DNA of 64,000 nt from CBDBDZ01 sp965204215 (lineage in GTDB: Bacteria > Pseudomonadota > Gammaproteobacteria > Pseudomonadales > GM7GCV1), in contig CBDBDZ010000013.1 of NCBI GenBank assembly GCA_965204215.1, positions 1,178,001 through 1,242,000 of the forward strand, read 5' to 3'. A program made the position numbers and the translations under genes. Shown here piece by piece: positions 53,019-61,831 of the stretch (within the stretch, counting starts at the first letter, position 1; each line of letters begins with the position of its first letter). The notes under the pieces are model-generated. The model saw nothing but the letters and a program-made list of their open reading frames with translations, did no database searches and was not told where the DNA came from.

Positions 53019-53192
53019 CCCAGATTATGCATTAGACTTCGTAATGAACACAAAAATGGCAATGAAAACAGGTGCTCGCGTAAGAACAATAAACGCAGGC
53101 ATAGCCACCCTATGGTGAGTATTATTTTTCGAGCAAGCGCCTGTTTTTGAAGTCATTATTGTGTGTAATAGATTTCTAATGCATAATTTGGG
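53019..53192. repeat. MITE-like element, CCCAGATTATGCATTAGA ends, ATAAA duplication
   Basis: CCCAGATTATGCATTAGA at 53019-53036 and its inverse with one change (TCTAATGCATAATTTGGG, 53175-53192) bound a 174-base element. ATAAA is duplicated at 53014-53018 and 53193-53197. It contains no gene. Single termini of the same family occur at 36101, 49585 and 58582. Confidence 0.78.
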
Positions 53193-53285
53193 ATAAAGAA
53201 AGGTGAAATCCTTATATCAATTTACGCGAATTTGCTGTATCCATATTGACGGATATCTCGAACAAGATTAACATGGCGCCACCTT

Positions 53286-53530
53286 TGAAGGTGATGTGAG
53301 GTTGCTTGTCTTGCAAAATACCCAAACACTTAAATGGGAAACAGGTGCGATACAACCAATTAGTGTATTAATTCCTGTGCTGCCCCCGCAACGGTAGTTA
53401 TCTGTACTCGCTGTATAGGTAAAAGCCCGATACCTGCCCTAAAAGCTCATATTTGTATATGTAATGATACGAATAATCACGATGTAGCGGAGGGCACATC
53501 GGTGGTAGTTTCTGATGAATCCCCCACTTT
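53286..53530 (+). promoter_or_regulatory. Cobalamin riboswitch
   Basis: The region holds the conserved core: GGGAAACAGGTGCGA (53336-53350), CTGTGCTGCCCCCGCAACGG (53375-53394), and AAGCCCGATACCTGCCC (53423-53439), the last matching the B12-box partner strand seen upstream of E. coli btuB (AGCCCGAAGACCTGCC). A GGGCAC...GGTGG stretch follows before the start codon. It precedes btuB by about 46 bases and would repress the B12 uptake and salvage operon when adenosylcobalamin is plentiful. Confidence 0.9.
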
Positions 53531-53575
53531 TTGCTTCTCTCTCATTAAATTTTAAATTTACTGAGGTATTTTCCA

Positions 53576-55441
53576 ATGAACATTAAACCTAATATTATTG
53601 CAGTTTCACTGCTACTTTCTCCTTTTGTTTTGGCAGAAGAAACAATAGAAGAAGCTATTGTTACTGCAACCAAATTTCCTATTCCATTAAAACAGTCAAT
53701 AGCGACTTCTGTGGTTATTACTGCAGAAGATATTAAAGTTCAACAGCCAAGAGATTTGCCTGATTTATTAGGTTCAATAGCAGGATTGCAAACCAGGGAT
53801 AGTGGTGGTAGAGGTTCTGTTAATGGCGCTTTTTCTCGGGGTTATGCGCCGGGTGCTATACTGGTATTAATTGACGGTGTACGTTCTGCCAGTGCAACCA
53901 CAGGGGCAACGGATTTAACCAGAATACCTCTTAGCAGCATTGAACGAATTGAAGTTGTTAAAGGTCCACTTTCCAGCCTCTATGGCGCAGATGCGGCAGC
54001 TGGCGTCATTCAAATTTTTACCAAGAAAGCGGTCAAACAGGGTACTGAAGCTTCTATTAATTTCTCAGGAGGAAGCTTTAACCACCAGAAATACGATGCG
54101 AGTGCACAAATAGGTACAACTAATCACAAATACAGCATAGGCGTTAATTATGAGAGGGAGGATGGTATCGATAGAACTACGGATGCCACTCAAGGCAATG
54201 AAGATGATGATGCTTTCGAACAGTTTTCAATTTATGCCAGTGCTGACTTTTCTCTTAACAAACAGTCTGATTTAGGCTTTTCTTATCTTTTCAGCGATAA
54301 CGAAGTAGACTTTGACAATCCTTTTGAAGCCGATGGTGGTCAATTTAACGAATCAAGGCTACATAAAATTAACGCGAATTATAAATGGGACATTAATGAA
54401 CAGTTAGACTTTAATCTAAAAGCAGGCTATTTTATTGATGAGGTGAATACGCCTCCTCCTTCACTATTTCCATCGGAAATAGAGACAAGTCGCTTCACTG
54501 TATCTGCTGAAACGATTTTAAGCATTGATAATAGCTATTTAACAGGAGGCATTGATTACTATACAGATAAAGTGGATACTACTGCAAATTTCCCTGTGGA
54601 TGAAAGAAATAATGTAGGTATCTATTTACAATTTTTTCAAAATACTGAACAATTCGCATATTCTGCAAATATTCGTTACGATGACAATGAGGCCTATGGT
54701 AATATTGTGACTGGTAATGCTGCTGTACGTTATTCGCCCATAGCACCTTTAGATCTATCTTTGAGCCGTGGGCGTTCATTTAGAGCACCTAATTTTAATG
54801 AACTTTTCTTTCCAGGTTTTGGCAATCCGGATGTGCAGCCTGAAGTTTCAGACTCAATTGAAGCAAGAATTGAATATCAATTCAACGCAGGTGAAGTGGG
54901 TTTGTCTATCTATCGTAATTATGTCGATAATTTGATTGCATTCGACCCCAACCTGGCTGATACTCCTACTTTTGTTTTTGGATTAGCAAATAATATACAG
55001 GAGGCAACACTTGAAGGTATAGAGATTAATTTTAGCTATGATATTGATACTTACACCATTTCAGGTAACTATGAATATTTAGATGCCAGAAATGACACAA
55101 CAGGAAACTTTTTGACTGATCGAGCGCGAAGTACCGGTTACCTAAACATAAACAAGTCATTTGACAGCTATAATATTGGCGTTAATTGGCGAGGTGAAAC
55201 AGGCAGACATGGAGATGATAATGGGTTAATATTGCCTGGATTTGGTATTATTGGTGTTCGCTTTAGCCAGGATATTGACTTTAATCCGGATATTGGTCAT
55301 GCTTTTTCATGGCATGTGAGTATTGACAATCTCTTTGATAAAGAATACTTTGTCAATGTGGCTAACAACTTTGTCACACCAGTCAGCTTCTTTCAGACAG
55401 AGGGTATCAATTTTAATGCGGGTATCACTTTTAATTTTTAA
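53576..55441 (+). CDS. btuB: TonB-dependent vitamin B12 receptor
   Basis: 621 residues (E. coli BtuB 614). A signal peptide (NIIAVSLLLSPFVLA) is followed by a TonB box region (EEAIVTATKF), the plug (LPDLLGSIAGLQTRDSGGRG, IERIEVVKGPLSSLYGADAA) and a 22-strand barrel ending GINFNAGITFNF. The B12 riboswitch directly upstream and the cobalamin genes downstream identify the ligand. It would import cobalamin or cobinamide across the outer membrane using TonB energy. Confidence 0.93.
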   Translation: MNIKPNIIAVSLLLSPFVLAEETIEEAIVTATKFPIPLKQSIATSVVITAEDIKVQQPRDLPDLLGSIAGLQTRDSGGRGSVNGAFSRGYAPGAILVLIDGVRSASATTGATDLTRIPLSSIERIEVVKGPLSSLYGADAAAGVIQIFTKKAVKQGTEASINFSGGSFNHQKYDASAQIGTTNHKYSIGVNYEREDGIDRTTDATQGNEDDDAFEQFSIYASADFSLNKQSDLGFSYLFSDNEVDFDNPFEADGGQFNESRLHKINANYKWDINEQLDFNLKAGYFIDEVNTPPPSLFPSEIETSRFTVSAETILSIDNSYLTGGIDYYTDKVDTTANFPVDERNNVGIYLQFFQNTEQFAYSANIRYDDNEAYGNIVTGNAAVRYSPIAPLDLSLSRGRSFRAPNFNELFFPGFGNPDVQPEVSDSIEARIEYQFNAGEVGLSIYRNYVDNLIAFDPNLADTPTFVFGLANNIQEATLEGIEINFSYDIDTYTISGNYEYLDARNDTTGNFLTDRARSTGYLNINKSFDSYNIGVNWRGETGRHGDDNGLILPGFGIIGVRFSQDIDFNPDIGHAFSWHVSIDNLFDKEYFVNVANNFVTPVSFFQTEGINFNAGITFNF

Positions 55442-55458
55442 TCGCAATATTCCAGGCA

Positions 55459-56058
55459 ATGAATAACGAACAAAAACACAAGGCCAAGATGCAAAAGCAT
55501 AAGGAAAAAGTGGATGCGCATATTGAAGCCTCCAATATAGAACGTGGACAAGTGCTTTTATTGACGGGAAATGGCAAAGGCAAGAGTAGCTCTGCATTTG
55601 GCATGGTTATGCGTTGTTTGGGTTATGATTACAAAGTGGGTATTGTGCAATTCATCAAAGGGGTGCAACTCTCTGGTGAAGAGATTTTCATTCGCAATAA
55701 GCACCCCGAAGTTGATTTTTATCAAATGGGTACTGGGTTTACCTGGGATACTCAAGATAAATCAGCCGATATTGCCGCAGCGAAAACCACCTGGGAGCAG
55801 GCTCTGAGAATGCTGCAAGACGATGCTTTGCATTTGGTATTGCTGGATGAGTTAACCTACATGATAGCCTATGATTACCTTGACGAAGATATGATTATTG
55901 AGGCTATAAACAATCGCCCGGCTGAACAGACAGTCGTGGTAACCGGTCGAGGAGGGGGTTCAAAATTACGTAATATTGCTGATACTGTATCGGAGATAAA
56001 AGAAATAAAGCACGGTTATCAGGCTGGATTAAAAGCGCGTAAAGGTGTAGACTTCTAG
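55459..56058 (+). CDS. cobO: Cob(I)yrinic acid a,c-diamide adenosyltransferase
   Basis: 199 residues, the usual CobO/BtuR size. The P-loop GNGKGKSSSAFGMVMRCLGY near residue 36, KVGIVQFIKG, the LVLLDELTYMIAYDYLDEDM segment and VVVTGRGG are family hallmarks. It adds the adenosyl group from ATP to reduced corrinoids, making the cofactor form needed by the mutase at 2.4 kb. It begins 17 bases after btuB and is followed closely by cobQ. Confidence 0.95.
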   Translation: MNNEQKHKAKMQKHKEKVDAHIEASNIERGQVLLLTGNGKGKSSSAFGMVMRCLGYDYKVGIVQFIKGVQLSGEEIFIRNKHPEVDFYQMGTGFTWDTQDKSADIAAAKTTWEQALRMLQDDALHLVLLDELTYMIAYDYLDEDMIIEAINNRPAEQTVVVTGRGGGSKLRNIADTVSEIKEIKHGYQAGLKARKGVDF

Positions 56059-56069
56059 CCCTATTGATT

Positions 56070-57539
56070 ATGGCATCTGCCTTAATGATTCAAGGAACAA
56101 CTTCAGATGCTGGAAAATCGACTATGGTAGCTGGCTTATGTAGAATTCTTCATCAAGATGGCTATAAAGTAGCACCATTTAAACCGCAAAATATGGCGTT
56201 AAATAGCGCTGTGACTATTGATGGAGGAGAAATAGGCCGGGCACAGGCATTGCAGGCTACAGCTTGTGGTATTGCTCCACATACCGATATGAACCCTATT
56301 CTATTAAAGCCCGAAAGTGATAAAACTGCTCAAGTCATTATTCAGGGCGAAGTCTTTAACAAGATGGAAGCTGCACAGTATCACGATTACAAAGCAATTG
56401 CCAAACAAGCTGTATTAGACTCTTATCAACGTCTATCAAAGCAGTATGATATTATTATTGCAGAAGGCGCAGGAAGCCCGGCTGAAATCAATTTAAGGCA
56501 TAACGACCTTGCCAATATGGGTTTTGCCGAGGCCGTTGATTGCCCTGTCTTTATCGTTTCGGATATTGACAGGGGAGGGGTGTTTGCACATCTTGTTGGT
56601 ACACTGGCACTGCTATCAAAAAGCGAGCAGAAAAGGGTGGCCGGTTTTATTATTAATCGTTTTAGAGGCGATATCGATCTTCTTCTTCCTGGTAATCAAT
56701 GGTTGGAACAAGAGACAGGGAAACCAGTCATTGGCACTGTACCCTTTTTAGAAAACTTACAATTAGATGAAGAAGATTCTTTTAATAATCAACAAATTAA
56801 AGATAAAACTTCATGTTATTTAAAAATTATTGTTCCAGTATTGCCAAGGATTAGTAATCATACGGATTTTGATGCCCTGAAAGCTCATCCCAATGTCAAT
56901 TTTGAGTTTGTTCATATTAATAGACGTATTCCAGCGGCTGATTTAATCATTTTACCGGGAAGTAAAAACGTAGGGAAGGATTTAATTACACTACTGGATA
57001 ATAATTGGCTTCAACATATCAGGCATCATATACGCTATGGTGGTAAGCTTCTAGGTATTTGTGGTGGTTTTCAAATGCTGGGAACTGATATTTTTGATCC
57101 CAATCAAATAGAATCAAGCGTTCAAAGCCATTACAGCGCTTTGGGCTTATTGTCACTTACCACGCAACTTATGCCTTCGAAGTTGTTAAAAAATGTAACA
57201 GGATGTCTGTATAATGACAGCGATAAATTTGTGTCAGGTTATGAAATTCATTGCGGTATTAGTGAGGGTGAAGCTTTAGACAATCCCTTGTTTACCTTAA
57301 CTTCTGATGATATGCGTTGCGAGGGAGCAGTATCCCCGGATAATCAGATTATCGGCACTTACCTGCACGGTTTATTTGATACTCCTGACAGTTGTAACGC
57401 TATTCTGCAGTGGGCTGGGCTAAATAAAGTTCACGACAATGCCGTTGACATTAATAACCAAAGGGAAAAAAATCTCAACCTGTTAGCTGATTGTTTGAGA
57501 CAAAACCTGGATATGGATTACATCCACCGATTGTTTTAA
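56070..57539 (+). CDS. cobQ: Cobyric acid synthase (glutamine-hydrolysing)
   Basis: 489 residues from ATG 56070 (MASALMIQGTTSDAGKSTMV); a TTG two codons upstream is less likely. The N-terminal dethiobiotin-synthetase-like ATPase has the GTTSDAGKST P-loop and KPQNMALNSAV. The C-terminal class I amidotransferase domain has the nucleophile Cys in LLGICGGFQMLG and a catalytic His in GTYLHGLFD. It amidates the b, d, e and g side chains of adenosylcobyrinic a,c-diamide. Its presence without the rest of the corrin pathway in the window leaves open whether the organism makes or only salvages B12. Confidence 0.95.
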   Translation: MASALMIQGTTSDAGKSTMVAGLCRILHQDGYKVAPFKPQNMALNSAVTIDGGEIGRAQALQATACGIAPHTDMNPILLKPESDKTAQVIIQGEVFNKMEAAQYHDYKAIAKQAVLDSYQRLSKQYDIIIAEGAGSPAEINLRHNDLANMGFAEAVDCPVFIVSDIDRGGVFAHLVGTLALLSKSEQKRVAGFIINRFRGDIDLLLPGNQWLEQETGKPVIGTVPFLENLQLDEEDSFNNQQIKDKTSCYLKIIVPVLPRISNHTDFDALKAHPNVNFEFVHINRRIPAADLIILPGSKNVGKDLITLLDNNWLQHIRHHIRYGGKLLGICGGFQMLGTDIFDPNQIESSVQSHYSALGLLSLTTQLMPSKLLKNVTGCLYNDSDKFVSGYEIHCGISEGEALDNPLFTLTSDDMRCEGAVSPDNQIIGTYLHGLFDTPDSCNAILQWAGLNKVHDNAVDINNQREKNLNLLADCLRQNLDMDYIHRLF

Positions 57540-58580
57540 ATGCAAAGGCTCAATACAACAAATTTGTTTATCTGGCTGATTGTGTTGTTAGTGCTAGCGA
57601 TGGTTTCAGGCTTATGCTGGGGTACTGTTTCCATTCCATTACGAGATGTAATAGCAGCGCTTACTTTCCAGCCATTGGATACAAATGATGCTAGCAATCA
57701 ATTAATTATTCAACAAATTCGACTGCCCCGCATCCTGCTCGCTGGTATTGTTGGGGCATTACTTGCTTTTAGTGGCGTAGCAATGCAAGGCTTATTTCGC
57801 AATGCTCTGGCAGACCCATCGCTCGTTGGAGTAACTAGCGGTGCGTCACTAGGAGCAAGTACGGCTATTGTGTTTGGCAGCATGATCAACTCCTGGTTTG
57901 ACCCCGGTATCACTATGCAATTGCTATCAATTAGCGGTGTGGCATTTGGAGCTTTTTCAGGAGGGGTGATTTCGACAATTTTGGTGTATAAATTTGCAAC
58001 CAATGAACATAGAACTTCTGTGGCTACTATGCTATTAGTAGGAATAGCAATAACCGCTATCGCTTCCAGTATTAATAGCTTATTCGAAGTAATTTCCGAT
58101 GATAATATGTTACGTCAAATCAGTTTGTGGCAATTGGGTGGGCTCAACCGAACCAATTATTTGTACGTAACTATCGCATTTTTCACCTTACTTTGCGCCA
58201 TTATTGCCTTCCCTTACTATCACAACGCTTTAGATGCGTTGCTATTGGGCGAGTCTGACGCTCGCAATTTAGGCTTTGATGTACAAGCAATCACCAAGCA
58301 GCTAATTATATTAATTGCTTTTTGTGTAGGAGTAGCTGTTGCACTAACCGGTATTATCGGATTTATTGGTTTAATTATTCCACACTTAATGCGGCTGCTA
58401 ATAGGACCAAAGCATCGTAATTTGCTGTTTGCATCAGCACTTGCCGGAGCTATTTTACTGGTATCTGCTGACATTCTTTCTCGCACTGTAATGAAACCTG
58501 CTGAGCTTCCAGTTGGTGTTATTACTGCGTTGCTTGGAGCACCGTTTTTTATTTTCCTGTTACGCTATGGCAAGACTTGA
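57540..58580 (+). CDS. btuC: FecCD-family ABC transporter permease, probable B12 transporter
   Basis: 346 residues with about ten membrane helices. FecCD signatures are IRLPRILLAGIVGALLAFSG, VAMQGLFRNALADPSLVGVT and GFIGLIIPHLMRLLIGPKHR. The ATG directly follows the cobQ stop (TAAATG). With the riboswitch and btuB upstream and an ATPase downstream it is best read as BtuC, although FecCD permeases for siderophores or haem look alike. No periplasmic binding protein (btuF) gene is seen in the window. Confidence 0.85.
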   Translation: MQRLNTTNLFIWLIVLLVLAMVSGLCWGTVSIPLRDVIAALTFQPLDTNDASNQLIIQQIRLPRILLAGIVGALLAFSGVAMQGLFRNALADPSLVGVTSGASLGASTAIVFGSMINSWFDPGITMQLLSISGVAFGAFSGGVISTILVYKFATNEHRTSVATMLLVGIAITAIASSINSLFEVISDDNMLRQISLWQLGGLNRTNYLYVTIAFFTLLCAIIAFPYYHNALDALLLGESDARNLGFDVQAITKQLIILIAFCVGVAVALTGIIGFIGLIIPHLMRLLIGPKHRNLLFASALAGAILLVSADILSRTVMKPAELPVGVITALLGAPFFIFLLRYGKT

Positions 58581-58581
58581 A

Positions 58582-58599
58582 CACAGATTATGCATTAGA
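58582..58599. repeat. Solitary MITE terminal repeat between btuC and btuD
   Basis: CACAGATTATGCATTAGA matches the left terminus of the element at 53019 with one mismatch. It lies two bases after the btuC stop. No matching right end is found before btuD, so only a truncated end remains. Confidence 0.45.
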
Positions 58600-58652
58600 T
58601 ACTTGCTGCATCCAGGCCTTCGTTATAATTTTTGGTACAGAATTTGGTCTAA

Positions 58653-59429
58653 GTGATGTTGTCTGTACGTAACTTATCCATTTATTTAAAGCAATTCCAA
58701 TTGCTAAGTGATATTAATTTCGATGTGGAACCAAGTCAGATTACAGCAATATTAGGTGCAAATGGGGCAGGGAAAACCAGTTTAATTAAAGCAATTAGTG
58801 GGGAACAACTAAAAAAGAAAGGGCAAATTACTCTATTGGGTTCGCCATTACATCAATGGAAACTCAAGCAGCGAGCATTACTTATGGCTGTATTACAGCA
58901 ACATTCAGGTTTAGCATTTGAATTTAGTTGCCTGGATGTGGTGATGCTGGGACGTTCGCCTCACAGTAGCAGTTTCCGACAAAACAAGGCAATTGCAGAA
59001 GCCGCTTTTGATGCCATGGATATTAGTTATCTTATCAATCGCTCGTACCCAATACTATCAGGCGGGGAAAAGCAACGTGTACAACTTGCTCGCGTGCTTG
59101 CGCAAGTCAGCTTCAATCAGCACTTTGAACAACCGCGACTGTTATTGCTGGACGAACCTATCTCTTCGTTAGATATAGAACATCAGGAAAACGTCCTCAA
59201 ACAAGTGCGCCAGTGTTTGCCTAACAATATAGGTATACTGATGATTATTCACGATATTAACCATGCGCTGAATTATTCAGATAAAATATTGTTGCTGCAC
59301 GATGGTAAATCGCTGGCTTATGGGGATACGAAACAACATTTAACTGTTGAAGCAGTGCGTACCGTATTTAATATTGAAACTGAATTGATTTGCTCGAACA
59401 ACCAGCGGCATAGTTTTATCATACATTAA
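58653..59429 (+). CDS. btuD: ABC transporter ATP-binding protein, probable B12 transporter
   Basis: 258 residues. Walker A is ILGANGAGKTSLIKAISGEQ, the Q-loop lies near VLQQHSGLAFEF, the signature is LSGGEKQRVQLARVLAQ, Walker B is LLLLDEPISSLDIEHQ, and the switch His is in MIIHDINHALNYSD. The sequence is close to the HmuV/BtuD branch. Haem (HmuV) is an alternative, but the operon context favours cobalamin. GTG 58653, ATG 58656 and TTG 58659 are all possible starts. It is separated from btuC by 72 bases containing a MITE end. Confidence 0.83.
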   Translation: MMLSVRNLSIYLKQFQLLSDINFDVEPSQITAILGANGAGKTSLIKAISGEQLKKKGQITLLGSPLHQWKLKQRALLMAVLQQHSGLAFEFSCLDVVMLGRSPHSSSFRQNKAIAEAAFDAMDISYLINRSYPILSGGEKQRVQLARVLAQVSFNQHFEQPRLLLLDEPISSLDIEHQENVLKQVRQCLPNNIGILMIIHDINHALNYSDKILLLHDGKSLAYGDTKQHLTVEAVRTVFNIETELICSNNQRHSFIIH

Positions 59430-59489
59430 ATCACGAACGCTCTAGATAGGTACACTTATCGATTTTGAGAGGCTTATGCGATGTTTTTA

Positions 59490-59517
59490 ATTTAACATAA
59501 TATACATTATGCGAAAT
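59490..59517 (+). other. Chromosomal dif site (XerCD recombination site)
   Basis: Read on the minus strand the 28 bases are ATTTCGCATAA, TGTATA, TTATGTTAAAT: an 11-base XerC arm, a six-base centre and an 11-base XerD arm. This fits the gammaproteobacterial dif consensus RNTKCGCATAATGTATATTA then TGTTAAAT at every position. It marks the replication terminus and is the usual integration target of filamentous phages. Confidence 0.9.
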
Positions 59518-59559
59518 GATGCGCGTTTCTTCGTCATATCGCAGTGTCGTGCCTCCTAG

Positions 59560-61139
59560 CCCGCATATTTCATAAAAAAAGTACGGTGCTTGTTTAATGC
59601 GTTATAATTCAATGTGTTAAGTCAAAATTATAAGCCAAGCACCGATGACAGATTGTACCTCAACTTCTACTTACTTTTCACCTTTAAATCGCCGTCAAAT
59701 CGAAACTCAATTTAGTGGTGGCGATATGACCAGCGATGCTGGTGTTTTATTGCTCAGAGAGCTTGATAAACACTTATGTCTAAGCAAGCAAGTGGCATCG
59801 GTATTTCCCGATACCCGGCACAGCAGTTATGTGAAACATTCACTGCAGAGTTTGATTCGTCAACGCTTGTATAGCTTATGCATGGGTTACGAAGACCTTA
59901 ACGATCACGAGACCTTGCGACACGATAAGGCATTACAAACGGCAACGGAAGCTGATCAAGTACTGGGAAGCCAGTCGACATTGTGTCGATTAGAACAATC
60001 ATTTACTGCGCAATCAAACATTGCCATTCATGACGTATTGTTGAACCTATTTATTGATTCGTTTGATAGTGCCCCAGAGGAATTAATTCTCGACTTCGAT
60101 GCCACTGATGATCGCGTCCATGGTACGCAAGAAGGTCGCTCTTACAATGGTTATTATCGGCATTATTGTTTTTTACCCTTGTATGTATTCTGCGGTGAAC
60201 AACTGTTGGTCAGCTATCTTCGACCCAGTAATATCGATGGCGCGAAGCACAGTTGGGCGATTCTCAGTTTGTTGGTAAAACGGTTGCGTAAACAGTGGCC
60301 TAATGTCAGAATCATTATACGTGGCGATAGTGGGTTTTGTCGGCATCAAATGATGAATTGGTGTGAGCGTCATGATGTTGGTTACGTGCTGGGCATTGCA
60401 AAAAATAGCCGAATACTAGAGATGCTGTCACCCTGGATTGATGCGGTCAATGAACAATATGAACGATCTGGAAACCCCTTGCGCTGGTTTACTCATATCC
60501 AGTATGCAGCTCAATCATGGTCGCGTCAACGCCGTGTCATCGCTAAAATTGAACATACTGGAAAAGGCATGAACCCGCGATTTGTGGTGACGAATTTATC
60601 GGGCGAACATCAAGCTATTTATGAGGATCTCTATTGTGCCCGTGGCGAAATGGAAAACCATATTAAAGAACAGCAACTCGATATGTTTGCTGACCGAACG
60701 AGTTGTCATCACTGGTGGCCTAATCAATGGCGACTGTTGTTATCGTCACTGGCTTATGTGTTGATGGAGCGATTACGTCATCACTGCTTAAAAAGCACTG
60801 TTTTTGCCCAATTACAAGTAGGAACCATACGCCTTAAATTACTCAAAGTGGCTGCCGTTATTTTATCCAATACCAGGCGTATACGCTTACTATTACCCAG
60901 CGCATATCCTTATCAAGATATCTTCGAGTTAGTTGTCGCCCGGCTTAAACCTGGATAAGACTGTAAAAAGTGCTGCCCCGGCACGAGAACAAACAATGGG
61001 GGTAAGGGGGAGTTATGTCTGAAATTCGGGCAAAGAGCATATTAAGCTACGTATTCAACAAACTTAAACTAAATTAAAGCAGGATAATCCAACTTCACCT
61101 TAAACTCGAAGTTATTTGTAGGTTTATGAAATATGCGGG
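59560..61139 (+). mobile_element. IS1380-family insertion sequence, copy D (intact)
   Basis: 1580 bases with perfect 17-base termini and CTAG duplicated at 59556-59559 and 61140-61143. It lies 42 bases from the dif site, inside the phage remnant. Confidence 0.95.
59645..60958 (+). CDS. IS1380-family transposase, intact
   Basis: 437 residues, with the same DDE motifs as copies B and C. At DNA level it differs from copy C at only a few positions (for example GATTACGTC for GACTACGTC near 60770, silent). The near-identity of three copies indicates recent spread. Its position beside dif is notable because insertion there did not disrupt the recombination site itself. Confidence 0.95.
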   Translation: MTDCTSTSTYFSPLNRRQIETQFSGGDMTSDAGVLLLRELDKHLCLSKQVASVFPDTRHSSYVKHSLQSLIRQRLYSLCMGYEDLNDHETLRHDKALQTATEADQVLGSQSTLCRLEQSFTAQSNIAIHDVLLNLFIDSFDSAPEELILDFDATDDRVHGTQEGRSYNGYYRHYCFLPLYVFCGEQLLVSYLRPSNIDGAKHSWAILSLLVKRLRKQWPNVRIIIRGDSGFCRHQMMNWCERHDVGYVLGIAKNSRILEMLSPWIDAVNEQYERSGNPLRWFTHIQYAAQSWSRQRRVIAKIEHTGKGMNPRFVVTNLSGEHQAIYEDLYCARGEMENHIKEQQLDMFADRTSCHHWWPNQWRLLLSSLAYVLMERLRHHCLKSTVFAQLQVGTIRLKLLKVAAVILSNTRRIRLLLPSAYPYQDIFELVVARLKPG

Positions 61140-61213
61140 CTAGCTCTATTCCTCATCAATCGTCGCATCATAACTGGTAGAATATAGGAATATTTAATCA
61201 ACTAGAGCAAAAA

Positions 61214-61411
61214 ATGAACGAGAATCCTGACATCAACGAATTTAGTCATTTTGAGGCAATGGATAGGTCATGGGTAGTTATAGACTTGCTACATAACATT
61301 TTAGGTGAACATCCAGTGTTAGAGTCAGATGAAAAAGCTAAAAAACTCTATGAAGAGGCTCAAGAAAAATTAGGTGATTTATACCAACGCTTAGGTAATT
61401 TACTCGAGTAA
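61214..61411 (+). CDS. Small acidic protein of the phage-remnant region, unknown
   Basis: 65 residues: MNENPDINEFSHFEAMDRSW at the start and a helical, Glu-rich end (KAKKLYEEAQEKLGDLYQRL). The ATG is preceded by GAGCAAAAA. A hairpin with a T-run just after the stop supports it as a real transcript. I recognise no family. It lies between IS1380 copy D and the hairpin cluster, so it may be phage cargo or a chromosomal gene caught in the element. Confidence 0.55.
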   Translation: MNENPDINEFSHFEAMDRSWVVIDLLHNILGEHPVLESDEKAKKLYEEAQEKLGDLYQRLGNLLE

Positions 61412-61421
61412 ATTAATAAAG

Positions 61422-61442
61422 TTTTCGTCAACGAAAGTTTTT
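61422..61442 (+). terminator. Terminator of the 65-residue gene
   Basis: TTTCGT and ACGAAA form a stem with a two-base apex (CA), followed by GTTTTT. It lies ten bases after the TAA of the small gene. Confidence 0.6.
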
Positions 61443-61448
61443 AAGTAT

Positions 61449-61592
61449 GCGCTTCGCGCGGCTGAATAATGAAAAGTTGTTACGCTTGCAGCGTTACTTA
61501 CATCCTGTTCACCGTGATGCGTTCGCAATCACTACAATACAATCCATGTATAAGCTGTATCCAATACAGCTATAAACGCATCGTGCGTTTAT
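61449..61592. other. Cluster of five consecutive hairpins
   Basis: In 144 bases there are GCGC-TTC-GCGC (61449-61459), GTTACGCT-TGC-AGCGTTAC (61479-61497), GTGATGCG-TTC-GCAATCAC (61514-61532, imperfect), AGCTGTAT-CCA-ATACAGCT (61553-61571) and ATAAACGCA-TCG-TGCGTTTAT (61572-61592, perfect nine-base stem). Loops are all three bases. Filamentous phages carry such arrays in their intergenic region (origins, packaging signal), which is how I read this one. No gene lies in 61445-61615. Confidence 0.6.
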
Positions 61593-61615
61593 TGGCATCG
61601 ACAAATTAAATAATT

Positions 61616-61831
61616 CTAATTGTCAGAGAAAGGAAGATTGAAATCAGTTGTGCTTACAGATGATAATTCAGTCGTTGAATTGCTGTCATTTGGATAAACG
61701 TAATCATAAGGAACATCAAGATGTTGCCTATAATCGCGGAGTATCATAAATTCTTTATCAGCAAACGATATTTTAAAAATATGCGATAAAAACTCATTAG
61801 AATAATTTCCTGAAATGACGTTAATCCATAC
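61616..61831 (-). pseudogene. C-terminal fragment of a phage-region protein
   Basis: The minus-strand frame reads INVISGNYSNEFLSHIFKIS, FADKEFMILRDYRQHLDVPY and DYVYPNDSNSTTELSSVSTT, then DFNLPFSDN and TAG. It is in a different frame from the replication-protein remnant that overlaps its start, so either the replication gene has several frameshifts or a deletion has joined two phage genes. I do not recognise the family. The Ser/Thr-rich end is plausible for a phage protein tail. Confidence 0.4.
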
